From Mesorhizobium sp. SOD10 (lineage in GTDB: Bacteria > Pseudomonadota > Alphaproteobacteria > Rhizobiales > Rhizobiaceae): 64,000 nt of DNA. This document shows, piece after piece, positions 44,670-52,705 of this stretch. The notes under the pieces are model-generated. The model was not told the DNA's origin. It ran no database searches and worked only from the letters and a program-made list of their open reading frames with translations. The stretch lies in the NCBI GenBank assembly GCA_000824805.1, contig CCNA01000004.1, positions 186,001 to 250,000 of the forward strand, in the 5' to 3' direction. Positions within the stretch are counted from its first letter, which is position 1. Each line of letters starts with the position of its first letter. The translations under genes were made by a program, and so were the position numbers.

Positions 44670-44700
44670 AAATCGATTTTTCGTTCTTGTAAATCGTTTC
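44670..44700. promoter_or_regulatory. Candidate LacI operator pair
   Basis: The perfect palindrome AAATCGATTT (44670-44679) and the related AAATCGTTTC (44691-44700) are 21 bases apart, two helical turns, in the 146-base divergent region between the LacI gene and the dehydrogenase gene. LacI-family proteins favour AT-rich palindromes centred on CG, so this fits. A further CG-centred palindrome, TTGTCGACAA, lies at 43525-43534, just before the end of the LacI gene. Confidence 0.5.
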
Positions 44701-44760
44701 ACCGGGAGTAAGACTGGAAAGATGTGTTGACGCGATCCAATCGTGTCCCGGGAGGAGAAC

Positions 44761-45792
44761 ATGTCCGCTAACACCTTGCCGCTGGTCATCAGCGCACCCG
44801 AACCGCGCACGCTCGACCTGATCTTCACGCCGCCGCAACTGGCCCGCCTTCGCAGCCATTATCGCATTGTCGAGACCACGCCGGAAGGCGTTTCCGCCTT
44901 ACCCGCCGAAACGCTGGCGGAGGCGCGCTACATCATCGGTCAGCCGCCGATTTCAGCCGAGACGCTGGAGAAGCTTAAGGCGCTGCGCTGCATCTTCAAC
45001 GTCGAGACCAACCTCCTCAACAACATGCCTTATGAGACGCTGTTCGCGCGCGGCATCCATGTCGTCACCACCGGCCTTGTCTTTGCCGAGCCGGTGGCGG
45101 AGCTTGGCCTTGCAATGGCCCTCAACCTGGCGCGCAACATCGTCGATGCCGACCTCGCCTTCCGGCAGGGCAAGGAATTGTGGGGCGGCGACGGCAATCA
45201 GACGGCGCGGCTCTTGTCCGGCGCCGATGTCGGCATCATCGGCTTCGGCGATCTCGGCCGCGCGCTCAACCGTCTGCTGATAGGTTTTCGCACCCGCACC
45301 AAGGTCTATGATCCGTGGTTGCCGCCGTCGATCCTGATCGACAACGGCGTCCAGCCGGCCTCGCTGGACGAGGTGCTGTCGCAGAGCGATTTCGTCTTCG
45401 TCGTCGCTTCCGTCACCAGCGAGAACCAGGGTTTCCTCGGCGCGGACTCATTCGCCAAAATGCGCAAGGGCGCGGCCTTCATCCTGCTCAGCCGCGCCGG
45501 GGTCGTCGACTTCCCGGCACTGATGCAAGCGGTGAAGAGCGGCCACATCGTTGCCGCAAGCGATGTCTTCCCGGAGGAGCCGCTGGCCAAGGACCATCCC
45601 GTCCGCGCCCTCCCCGGCTTCCTGCGCTCCGCGCATCGTGCCGGCGCGCTCGACATCGCCTTCAAGCGCATGGGCGACATGGTGCTGGAGGACATGGACT
45701 TGATCGACCGCGGCTTGCCGCCGCTGCGCTCGAAGCGTGCCGAACGCGAGACGGTGTCGAGGATGCGTTCCAAACCGGTCGACAGGAACTGA
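44761..45792 (+). CDS. D-isomer-specific 2-hydroxyacid dehydrogenase
   Basis: A 343-residue NAD(P)-dependent dehydrogenase of the D-2-hydroxyacid family. The Rossmann loop is GADVGIIGFGDLGRAL. The catalytic residues appear in order: arginine in FILLSRAGVVDF, glutamate in SDVFPEEPL and histidine in LRSAHRAGALD. It should interconvert a D-2-hydroxyacid and a 2-oxoacid in the cytoplasm, for example a glycerate or aldonate. The start is the ATG at 44761 behind GGGAGGAGAAC. It is divergent from the LacI regulator and shares its operator region, so it may be induced with the importer. Confidence 0.87.
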   Translation: MSANTLPLVISAPEPRTLDLIFTPPQLARLRSHYRIVETTPEGVSALPAETLAEARYIIGQPPISAETLEKLKALRCIFNVETNLLNNMPYETLFARGIHVVTTGLVFAEPVAELGLAMALNLARNIVDADLAFRQGKELWGGDGNQTARLLSGADVGIIGFGDLGRALNRLLIGFRTRTKVYDPWLPPSILIDNGVQPASLDEVLSQSDFVFVVASVTSENQGFLGADSFAKMRKGAAFILLSRAGVVDFPALMQAVKSGHIVAASDVFPEEPLAKDHPVRALPGFLRSAHRAGALDIAFKRMGDMVLEDMDLIDRGLPPLRSKRAERETVSRMRSKPVDRN

Positions 45793-45806
45793 GCTCGAAG
45801 AGCTGC

Positions 45807-46481
45807 CTAAAGCGTGCCGAGCCGAAGCGCGTCGCGCGCGATCTTCCAAGCCGTCTCCACATGCCGCCGGGCCGCGGCCTCCGCCGCATCCGGCTTGCGC
45901 GAACGGATCGCATCCATGATCGCGTGCATTTCAGCGATCGCCGGCTCGCGGCGGTTCTGCGACAGGATCGTCATCGAGCGCAGCTGGTTGATGCGGACAT
46001 TGAGGCCGGTAACGATCTCCCAGGCGATGCGCTTGTCGGCGGCTTCGAACAGCACCTCGTAAAAGCTCGCCGTCGCCCGCATCACCTCGGCTGGCACGCC
46101 CGACGCCCACGCCTCGAGCAGCTTCGCCAGCGCCGCATCGAGCAAGGCGATCTGATGGTCGGTGGCCGAGGTGGCGCAAGCCCTCGCCGCTATGCCTTCC
46201 AGCAGCGCGCGCAACTCGTAGATCTCGTCGGTTCGGCCGAGATCTGGCTTCGCCACAGCCGGCCCGTGCCCCGGTATCATCTGCACAAGGCCTTCGGCCT
46301 CCAGTTGCCGCAGCACCTCGCGCACCACCGACCGGCTGACCCCGAGCTGATCGCATAACGGCCTCTCGACCAGCCTTTCGCCGGGCTGGAAATGAAAATC
46401 CATGATCGCCTCGCGCATGCGCTCCAGCGCCAGCGTCCTCAACGTCTTGGCGGAGCGGTCGATGCGAAGCGTGTCAGCCAT
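45807..46481 (-). CDS. GntR-family regulator, FCD type
   Basis: A 224-residue regulator: winged helix (residues 8-75; RPLCDQLGVSRSVVREVLRQ and GLVQMIPGHGPAV) and an all-helical FCD domain (about 85-215) with ELRALLEGIAARACA and the late MHAIMDAIRSR helix. FadR-like members usually repress a divergent operon until an organic acid binds. The start is the ATG at 46481 behind GAGGAAA. It is divergent from the DUF1185 gene, and a perfect TGGTATACCA-type palindrome overlaps the promoter between them (46556-46567). Confidence 0.9.
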   Translation of the reverse strand: MADTLRIDRSAKTLRTLALERMREAIMDFHFQPGERLVERPLCDQLGVSRSVVREVLRQLEAEGLVQMIPGHGPAVAKPDLGRTDEIYELRALLEGIAARACATSATDHQIALLDAALAKLLEAWASGVPAEVMRATASFYEVLFEAADKRIAWEIVTGLNVRINQLRSMTILSQNRREPAIAEMHAIMDAIRSRKPDAAEAAARRHVETAWKIARDALRLGTL

Positions 46482-46528
46482 TTTCCTCAAATCCCTAGCC
46501 TCGTCACAAAAACAGATTCCATGACCGA

Positions 46529-46557
46529 TTGACAAGGCACGCGGCACTCCATAGCAT
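46529..46557 (+). promoter_or_regulatory. Sigma-70 promoter of the DUF1185-hydrolase-monooxygenase operon
   Basis: TTGACA (46529-46534) and TAGCAT (46552-46557) are exactly 17 bases apart: a perfect -35 and four of six in the -10. It points at the DUF1185 gene (ATG at 46620). The FCD-type operator overlaps its -10 end, so repressor binding would block transcription. Confidence 0.65.
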
Positions 46558-46567
46558 GGTATACCAT
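46556..46567. promoter_or_regulatory. FCD/GntR-type operator
   Basis: ATGGTATACCAT is a perfect 12-base palindrome that begins at the end of the -10 hexamer of the plus-strand promoter. FadR-type GntR proteins recognise TGGTNNNACCA-like sites, so this is the likely target of the regulator at 45807-46481. Confidence 0.65.
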
Positions 46568-46619
46568 AAGACGATACAGGAATCGATGCAGCCGCGAGCG
46601 GCCCCATCCGAGGAATTTC

Positions 46620-47207
46620 ATGCAGCCGGCTATTCGCAAGATCGTGACCTATACCGAGAACACGCTGATCGAGGGCGGCAAGGCAGCCCCGCGGCCGTTG
46701 CGCCTGATCGGCGTCGCCGCTGTGCTCACCAACCCATGGGCCGGCCGCGGCTTCGTCGAGGATCTCTCTCCCGAAATCCGCGCCTTCGCGCCAGTACTCG
46801 GCGAAACGCTGACCAATGAGATAATCGGTGTCGCGGGTTCGGGCGAAGCAATCGAAGGCTACGGCAAGGCCGCCATCTGCGGCACGTCAGGCGAGGTCGA
46901 GCATGCCTCGGCGCTGATCCACACCCTGCATTTCGGCAACCATTATCGCCGCGCCGTCGGCGCCAAGACCTATCTCGCCTTCACCAATTTGCGCGGCGGT
47001 CCCAACACGCCGATCATGATTCCGCTGATGGACAAGAACGACGAAGGCCGCCGCTCGCATTATCTCACCGTGCATTTCCAGATCGGCGACGCGCCTGCCC
47101 CGGACGAGCTGGTGGTGGCGCTCGGCGCGTCGATCGGCGGCCGGCCGCATCACCGCATCGGCGATCGCTATCAGGACCTGAAGGAGCTCGGAGACCTGCA
47201 TGGCTGA
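46620..47207 (+). CDS. DUF1185 (amino acid synthesis family) protein
   Basis: A 195-residue protein of the DUF1185/AA_synth family, recognised by the N-terminal RKIVTYTENTLIEGGK, the RLIGVAAVLTNPWAGRGFVE stretch and the later GYGKAAICGTSGEVEHASAL. Its function has not been established as far as I know. From memory, family structures have a chorismate-mutase-like fold similar to YjgF/RutC. It opens the plus-strand catabolic operon and its stop overlaps the next start by eight bases. Together with the hydrolase-flavin-reductase and the luciferase-like protein it may take the place RutC holds in the Rut pathway; that is inference. Confidence 0.85.
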   Translation: MQPAIRKIVTYTENTLIEGGKAAPRPLRLIGVAAVLTNPWAGRGFVEDLSPEIRAFAPVLGETLTNEIIGVAGSGEAIEGYGKAAICGTSGEVEHASALIHTLHFGNHYRRAVGAKTYLAFTNLRGGPNTPIMIPLMDKNDEGRRSHYLTVHFQIGDAPAPDELVVALGASIGGRPHHRIGDRYQDLKELGDLHG

Positions 47208-49038
47208 CGCCGCGACGATCCGCAGCAAGGCGACCGACGGAACCGGCTTCGTCCGTGCCGGTTCGGGCGCGCCGGTCCTGCTCATCCACGGCGTCGGCAT
47301 GGATGCGGCGATCTGGCAGCCGCAGATCGCCGCCATGCAAGATCGGTTCGACGTGATCGCCATCGACATGCTTGGACATGGCGCTTCGCCTTTGCCCCCG
47401 GAAAACGCCGGCCTCTTCGACTTCGCCGATCAGGCGATCCGCCTGCTTGATCATCTCGGCTTGGACCGCGTCGGTGTCGTCGGGCACTCGATGGGCGCGC
47501 TGGTGGCACAGGAAATCGCGCTTCGCGCGCCGGCTCGCGTCAGCGCGCTGGTCTGCCTCAACGCTGTCTTTCGCCGCCCTCCCGAGCTTGCGCAAGCAGT
47601 GCGCGAACGGGCGGCAGCACTCGGCGGCCCTGGCGATCCGGCAGCCATCGCCGCGACGATCGCGCGCTGGTTCGGCAATCCGATTCCGCCGGGCCTCTCA
47701 GACGCGGCCGCGACGGCCCGCGCGGCGCTCGAAAGCGTCGACGCCGAGGGCTATGCCCGCACCTACCGCCTCTTTGCCAGCGCCGATACCGCACATGCCG
47801 ATCGGCTGGCCGACCTTGCCGTACCTGCACTGTTCATGACCGGCTCGGAAGATCGCAACTCCACGCCCGCCATGTCGGCAGCCATGGCGCGTCTTGCTCC
47901 GGCCGGACGATGCCTGGTGCTGAGCGGTGAAAAGCACATGATGACAATCGCTTCGCCGCAAAAAGTGACTCCGCGCATCATGGCCTTTCTCGACCAGGTG
48001 GCAGATGTTCCCGCAAGCGCCGAGGCGGCTCCGGCGTTCAACGCCCCCGCATTCGATGCCCCCGCATTCGACGCCATGGAGTTCCGACGTGCGCTGGGCT
48101 CATTCCTGACCGGCGTCACCATCGTCACCACCATTGACGAGGCCGGCGACCCGCGCGGCTTCACCGCAAACTCCTTCACCTCGGTCTCGCTCGATCCGCC
48201 GCTGGTGCTGGTCTGCATCGCCAAGAAGGCGCTGGGGCATCAGGCCTTCTCGACCTCCAGGGGCTTTGCCGTCAACATCCTGGCGGAAGCTCAGAAGGCC
48301 GCGTCCGGAATCTTCGCCTCGAAGGCTCCTGACAAGTTCGCGTCCGTCGCGTGGCAGCCGGGACAGACCGGCAATCCGCTGATCGGAGGATCGGTCGCGG
48401 TGTTCGATTGCAGCATGGAGCAGTTGATCGATGCCGGCGATCATTCGATCCTCATCGGCCGCGTCCATGACTTCAGCCACAATGGTGCGCAGCCTCTCGG
48501 ATACTGCCGGGGCGCCTATGTGACGCCGGGCCTCAGCCAGGAAGCACTTGCGGCTGCCGCTCCGCCCGGAACCGAGGTCGGCGCGATTCTGGAGAACGAA
48601 GGCCGCGTGCTCTTCTTCGAGACCGCAGAGGGGTTCCACCAATTGCCCGCCGGCCGGGGGCTCGGTGCCGCGAACGAGGCCCGCAGCCTCAGGGGAAAAC
48701 TCGCCGCCAAGGCCATCGACGCCGAGCTCGGCTTCCTCTACGCGGTGTGGGACGACGCGACGGACACTGCCCGCACGCACGTCTATTATCGCGGAACGGT
48801 GGACGCCCCCGTCTCGGGCGACGGCCAGATCCGCTTTGTCGAGATTGAGCGCATCGCCGAATTGAAGATCGCCGACCCGGCAGTGCGTTCGATGCTCGCC
48901 CGCTACGCACGCGAGCGCGCCGAGGACACGTTCGGCGTCTATGTCGGCAACGAAGTCGAAGGCGAGGTCCGGCCGCTCGCCAAGCCGGCACCGTCGGCGC
49001 CGATCCATTCCGGCCCAATCCATTCCGGCCAGCGGTGA
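47200..49038 (+). CDS. Fusion protein: alpha/beta-hydrolase + flavin reductase + extra C-terminal domain
   Basis: One uninterrupted 612-residue frame. Residues 15-265 are an alpha/beta-hydrolase with LIHGVGMDAAIW, nucleophile Ser97 in GHSMGALVAQE, Asp218 in GSEDRN and His246 in GEKHMM. A low-complexity linker (about 267-292) follows. Residues 293-440 are an HpaC/RutF-type flavin reductase (FRRALGSFLTGVTIVTTIDE, FTANSFTSVSLDPPLVLVCI). The last 150 residues (GRVLFFETAEGFHQLPAGRG onwards) I cannot assign with confidence; the spacing is faintly Nudix-like. The reductase should supply reduced flavin to the luciferase-like monooxygenase encoded next, and the hydrolase may cleave its product. Confidence 0.88.
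   Translation: MADAATIRSKATDGTGFVRAGSGAPVLLIHGVGMDAAIWQPQIAAMQDRFDVIAIDMLGHGASPLPPENAGLFDFADQAIRLLDHLGLDRVGVVGHSMGALVAQEIALRAPARVSALVCLNAVFRRPPELAQAVRERAAALGGPGDPAAIAATIARWFGNPIPPGLSDAAATARAALESVDAEGYARTYRLFASADTAHADRLADLAVPALFMTGSEDRNSTPAMSAAMARLAPAGRCLVLSGEKHMMTIASPQKVTPRIMAFLDQVADVPASAEAAPAFNAPAFDAPAFDAMEFRRALGSFLTGVTIVTTIDEAGDPRGFTANSFTSVSLDPPLVLVCIAKKALGHQAFSTSRGFAVNILAEAQKAASGIFASKAPDKFASVAWQPGQTGNPLIGGSVAVFDCSMEQLIDAGDHSILIGRVHDFSHNGAQPLGYCRGAYVTPGLSQEALAAAAPPGTEVGAILENEGRVLFFETAEGFHQLPAGRGLGAANEARSLRGKLAAKAIDAELGFLYAVWDDATDTARTHVYYRGTVDAPVSGDGQIRFVEIERIAELKIADPAVRSMLARYARERAEDTFGVYVGNEVEGEVRPLAKPAPSAPIHSGPIHSGQR
48031..48075 (+). repeat. 15-base tandem repeats coding the inter-domain linker
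   Basis: Three in-frame 15-base units (48031-48045, 48046-48060, 48061-48075) encode PAFNA, PAFDA and PAFDA. They lie exactly between the hydrolase and the flavin-reductase domains. The last two differ by a single base, which points to recent duplication. A second small duplication encodes PIHSG twice at the C-terminus of the same protein. Confidence 0.8.
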
Positions 49039-49043
49039 GACCG

Positions 49044-50096
49044 ATGAAGTTTTCGCTTTTCGTCCATATGGAGCGCTCGGACCTCGCCAAGCCGCATTCC
49101 GAACTGCTGGCGGAACTGGAAGAACTGGTCCTGCTGGCGGAGCAGGCCGGCTTCGAGACAGCCTGGATCGGCGAGCACCACGGGATGGAATTCACCATCT
49201 CGCCGAACCCGTTCATCAACATCGCCTATCTCGCCGCCAAGACGAAAACCATCCGTCTCGGCACCGGCACGATCATCGCGCCCTTCTGGCATCCGATCAA
49301 ACTCGCGGGCGAAGCGGCAATGGCCGATGTCGTCACCGGCGGCAGGCTGGATCTGGGCATCGCGCGCGGCGCCTACAGCTATGAGTATCAGCGCGTCTTC
49401 CCGGGCCTGGATGCATGGGGCGCCGGCCAGCGCATGCGCGAGATGATACCGGCGATCCGCGGCCTCTGGGACGGGGACTACGAGCATTCCGGCGAGTTCT
49501 GGCAGTTCCCGCCGACCACCTCCTCTCCCAAGCCTTTGCAAAAACGCTACCCGCCGATCTGGGTGGCGGCGCGCGACCCGAACTCGCACGATTTCGCGGT
49601 CGCCAACAAATGCCAGGTCCAGGTGACGCCGCTTGCCTCCGGCGATGGCGAGGTGGCGAGCCTGATGGAGCGCTTCAACGCCGCCTGCCAGGCGCATCCG
49701 GATATCCCGCGGCCGGAAATCATGCTCTTGATGCACACATTCGTCGCAGAGGACGCCGCCGACGCCGAAAGCCTGACCCGGGACCTCTCGCAGTTCTACT
49801 GCCAGTTCGGCGCCTGGTTTCAGAACAAGAAACCCGTCCGCCAAGGCGTCCTGGAGCCGCTGACCGAGGAAGAGATCGCGGCGATGCCGCAATACGCACC
49901 GGAGAAGATCCGGCAGAATCTGGTCATCGGCGAGGCAGACGAGGTGGTCGCCAGGCTGAAGACTTACGAGGCGCAGGGCTACGACCAGTACTCGATCTGG
50001 ATCGACAGCGGCCTCTCGCATGAGCGCAAAAAGAAATCGCTGCAGCTGTTCATCGACAAGGTGATGCCGGCCTTCCAGGAGGCAGGGTCGCGATGA
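49044..50096 (+). CDS. Luciferase-like (LLM) flavin-dependent monooxygenase
   Basis: A 350-residue TIM-barrel monooxygenase of the bacterial luciferase family. It starts MKFSLFVHMERSD and shows AGFETAWIGEHHGMEF, TKTIRLGTGTIIAPFWHPIK and ADVVTGGRLDLGIARGAYSY, which are family-typical flavin and substrate segments. Such enzymes use FMNH2 from a partner reductase; here that partner is encoded by the preceding gene. The start is the ATG at 49044; a GTG at 49035, overlapping the upstream stop, is possible. It overlaps the aldehyde dehydrogenase gene by four bases. It probably opens a C-N or C-C bond in the imported compound. Confidence 0.88.
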   Translation: MKFSLFVHMERSDLAKPHSELLAELEELVLLAEQAGFETAWIGEHHGMEFTISPNPFINIAYLAAKTKTIRLGTGTIIAPFWHPIKLAGEAAMADVVTGGRLDLGIARGAYSYEYQRVFPGLDAWGAGQRMREMIPAIRGLWDGDYEHSGEFWQFPPTTSSPKPLQKRYPPIWVAARDPNSHDFAVANKCQVQVTPLASGDGEVASLMERFNAACQAHPDIPRPEIMLLMHTFVAEDAADAESLTRDLSQFYCQFGAWFQNKKPVRQGVLEPLTEEEIAAMPQYAPEKIRQNLVIGEADEVVARLKTYEAQGYDQYSIWIDSGLSHERKKKSLQLFIDKVMPAFQEAGSR

Positions 50097-51568
50097 GCAG
50101 CACCGCCTTCCGGAACTACATAGACGGCGAGTTCGCCGAAGCATCCTCCACCTTCGACAGCATCGACCCGTCGACGGGCCTGCCCTGGGCAACGATGCCG
50201 GCCGCTTCCGTTGCCGATGTCGACCGCGCCGTGGAGGCCGCGCATCGGGCGCTGCGTTCCGGCTCCTGGGCGGCGATGACCGCGACCGCGCGCGGAAAAC
50301 TGCTGGTGAAACTCGGCGATCTCGTCGCCGCCAATGCGGGCCGGCTGGCCGAGCTGGAAACGCGCGACACCGGCAAGATCATTCGCGAGACGCGCTCGCA
50401 GATCGCCTATGTCGGCGACTATTATCGCTATTATGGCGGGCTGGCCGACAAGCACGAAGGCGCCTTCATCCCGATCGACAAGGCCGACATGGAGGTGACG
50501 GTGCGGCCCGAACCGATCGGCGTCGTCGCGGCCGTCGTGCCATGGAACTCTCAGCTCTTCCTGTCGGCGGTCAAGCTCGGCCCGGCGCTGGCCGCCGGCT
50601 GCACGGTGGTTCTCAAGGCCTCCGAGGATGGCCCGGCGCCGCTGCTCGCTTTCGCCGAACTCGTCCACGAAGCCGGCTTCCCGGCCGGCAGCGTCAACAT
50701 CATCACCGGCTTCGGCCACGATTGCGGGCATCGCCTGACAAGCCATCCGCTGGTCGCGCGCGTCGCCTTCACGGGCGGTCCTTCGACCGCCCGGCGGATC
50801 GTCGCCAACACGGCCGAGAACCTCGCCTACACGACGCTCGAGCTCGGCGGCAAGAGCCCGGTCGTCGTCTTCGCCGACGCCGATCTCGACAGCGCCGCCA
50901 ATGCCGTCGTGGCGGGCATCTTCGCGGCGACAGGCCAGAGCTGCGTCGCCGGCTCGCGGCTCTTGGTCGAGCGATCGGTCAAGGATGATTTTCTCGCCCG
51001 GCTGAAACGCAAGGCCGAAGCCATAGTCATCGGCGACCCGCGGGACCCGGCGACCGAGATGGGCCCGCTGGCGACGGCGCGCCAGCGCGAAAGGATCGAG
51101 GCGATCGTCTCGGAAAGCGTGGCGGCGGGCGGGCGGCTCGTCACCGGCGGCGCGCGGCCGAAGGACAAGACCGACGGATACTACTACGCGCCGACTATCA
51201 TCGAGGCGCAGGACCAGGCCCTCGCCTGTGTGCGCGAAGAGCTGTTCGGCCCGGTACTCAGCGTGCTCGCCTTCGACATCGAGGCCGAGGCGCTGGCTTT
51301 AGCCAACGACACGCCCTTCGGGCTCGCTTCCGGCGTCTTCACCTCGAATCTCGCCAAGGCGCATCGCATGGCGCGCGGCATCCATGCCGGCGTCGTCTGG
51401 GTCAACACCTACCGCGCCGTATCGCCGCTGGTGCCCTTCGGCGGCTACGGCCTTTCCGGCCTCGGCCGCGAGGGCGGCCTCGACGCCATCCGCGACTACA
51501 CGCGTCCGAAATCGGTGTGGATCCGCACCTCGGATGACCCGATCCCCGATCCCTTCGTCATGCGCTGA
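50093..51568 (+). CDS. NAD(P)-dependent aldehyde dehydrogenase
   Basis: A 491-residue ALDH superfamily member with all key residues: PWNSQLFLSAVKLGPALAAG (oxyanion Asn), TLELGGKSPVVVFADAD with Glu250, and GQSCVAGSRLLVE with the nucleophile Cys284. The C-terminal FGGYGLSGLGREGG stretch is usual. It oxidises an aldehyde to an acid, probably a product of the luciferase-like monooxygenase, because the genes overlap (ATGA). In the Rut pathway a reductase (RutE) stands at this point; an oxidising enzyme here indicates a catabolic end-product. Confidence 0.93.
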   Translation: MSSTAFRNYIDGEFAEASSTFDSIDPSTGLPWATMPAASVADVDRAVEAAHRALRSGSWAAMTATARGKLLVKLGDLVAANAGRLAELETRDTGKIIRETRSQIAYVGDYYRYYGGLADKHEGAFIPIDKADMEVTVRPEPIGVVAAVVPWNSQLFLSAVKLGPALAAGCTVVLKASEDGPAPLLAFAELVHEAGFPAGSVNIITGFGHDCGHRLTSHPLVARVAFTGGPSTARRIVANTAENLAYTTLELGGKSPVVVFADADLDSAANAVVAGIFAATGQSCVAGSRLLVERSVKDDFLARLKRKAEAIVIGDPRDPATEMGPLATARQRERIEAIVSESVAAGGRLVTGGARPKDKTDGYYYAPTIIEAQDQALACVREELFGPVLSVLAFDIEAEALALANDTPFGLASGVFTSNLAKAHRMARGIHAGVVWVNTYRAVSPLVPFGGYGLSGLGREGGLDAIRDYTRPKSVWIRTSDDPIPDPFVMR

Positions 51569-51632
51569 GGGGCGTGACGAGGTTGGACTGACAAGAACAA
51601 GAAACGGAACAAACAAATCAGAGGAGAACGAC

Positions 51633-52637
51633 ATGAAACTGATTTTTGCCGGCATCCTTGCCGGGTTGATGGCGACGACGGCCGCGAAGGCCGACGAAAT
51701 GGTCTTCACCAGCTGGGGCGGGACGACCCAGGAAGCCCAAACCAAATCCTGGGCCGAACCATTCAGCGCTTCGTCGGGCATCAAGGTGTTGCAGGACGGT
51801 CCGACCGACTACGGCAAGCTGAAGGCCATGGTCGACGCCAAGAACGTCACTTGGGACGTCGTCGACGTCGAGATGGACTTCGCCATCAAGGCGGCCAAGG
51901 ATGGCCTGCTCGAGCCGATCGACTTCGCCGTCGTGCCGAAGGCCGATCTCGACCCGCGCTTCTCGAATGAGAACGCCGTTGGCAGCTTCTACTATTCCTT
52001 CGTGCTCGCTTGGAACAAAGGCGCCGTCTCCGGCGAACCGGCGAGCTGGGCCGACATGTTCGACACCAAGAAATTTCCCGGAAAGCGCACCTTCTACAAA
52101 TGGTCGGCGCCAGGTGTGATCGAGATCGCGCTGCTCGCCGACGGCGTGCCGGCCGACAAGCTCTATCCGCTCGACCTCGACCGCGCCTTCAAGAAGCTCG
52201 ACACCATCAAGTCCGACATCGTCTGGTGGGGCGGCGGCGCTGAATCGCAGCAGTTGATTGCCTCCGGCGAGGCCGCTTTCGGCCAGCTCTGGAACGGCCG
52301 CGTCTTCGCGCTGGAAAAGGATGGCGCCGACGTCGGCGTTTCCTGGAACCAGAACCTCACCGCCGCCGATGTGCTTGTCGTCCCGAAGGGCGCCAAGAAC
52401 AAGGATGCAGCGATGAAATTCCTTGCCGCCGCGACCAGCCCCACCGGCCAGGCGAAATTCGCGGAAGCCAGCGGCTATGCGCCGATCAACACCAAGGCCA
52501 AGGCAGAGATGCCCGCTGAGGTGGTCAAGGGCCTGCCCGACGCCCATGTCGAGAGCCAGATCAACCTCGACATGAACTATTGGGCCGAGCATCGCGACGA
52601 GATCGCCACGCGCTGGTACGCCTGGCAGGCGAAGTGA
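51633..52637 (+). CDS. Pot-type ABC importer, periplasmic binding protein
   Basis: A 334-residue PotD-class binding protein. The signal peptide is MKLIFAGILAGLMATTAAKA and the mature protein starts DEMVFTSWGGTTQEAQTKSW, close to the polyamine/opine-type group. Other typical segments are WDVVDVEMDFAIKAAKDGLL and WWGGGAESQQLIASGEAAF. The start is the ATG at 51633 behind GAGGAGAACGAC. It follows the aldehyde dehydrogenase gene by 64 bases, so enzymes and importer are probably one operon. The ligand is likely a nitrogen-containing organic compound, by family habit only. Confidence 0.88.
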   Translation: MKLIFAGILAGLMATTAAKADEMVFTSWGGTTQEAQTKSWAEPFSASSGIKVLQDGPTDYGKLKAMVDAKNVTWDVVDVEMDFAIKAAKDGLLEPIDFAVVPKADLDPRFSNENAVGSFYYSFVLAWNKGAVSGEPASWADMFDTKKFPGKRTFYKWSAPGVIEIALLADGVPADKLYPLDLDRAFKKLDTIKSDIVWWGGGAESQQLIASGEAAFGQLWNGRVFALEKDGADVGVSWNQNLTAADVLVVPKGAKNKDAAMKFLAAATSPTGQAKFAEASGYAPINTKAKAEMPAEVVKGLPDAHVESQINLDMNYWAEHRDEIATRWYAWQAK

Positions 52638-52660
52638 CGCGCGTTCCTTCATGACAAAAT

Positions 52661-52684
52661 TCGGGACGGCACCGGCCGTCCCGA
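52661..52684 (+). promoter_or_regulatory. Intercistronic hairpin after the binding-protein gene
   Basis: A perfect 10-bp stem, TCGGGACGGC (52661-52670) with GCCGTCCCGA (52675-52684), and the four-base loop ACCG. It lies between the binding-protein stop and the permease start at 52706. No U-run follows, so it is not a classical terminator. It is the most compact of the five such hairpins in the window. Confidence 0.75.
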
Positions 52685-52705
52685 TCGCCAATCCGGGATA
52701 CCGAG

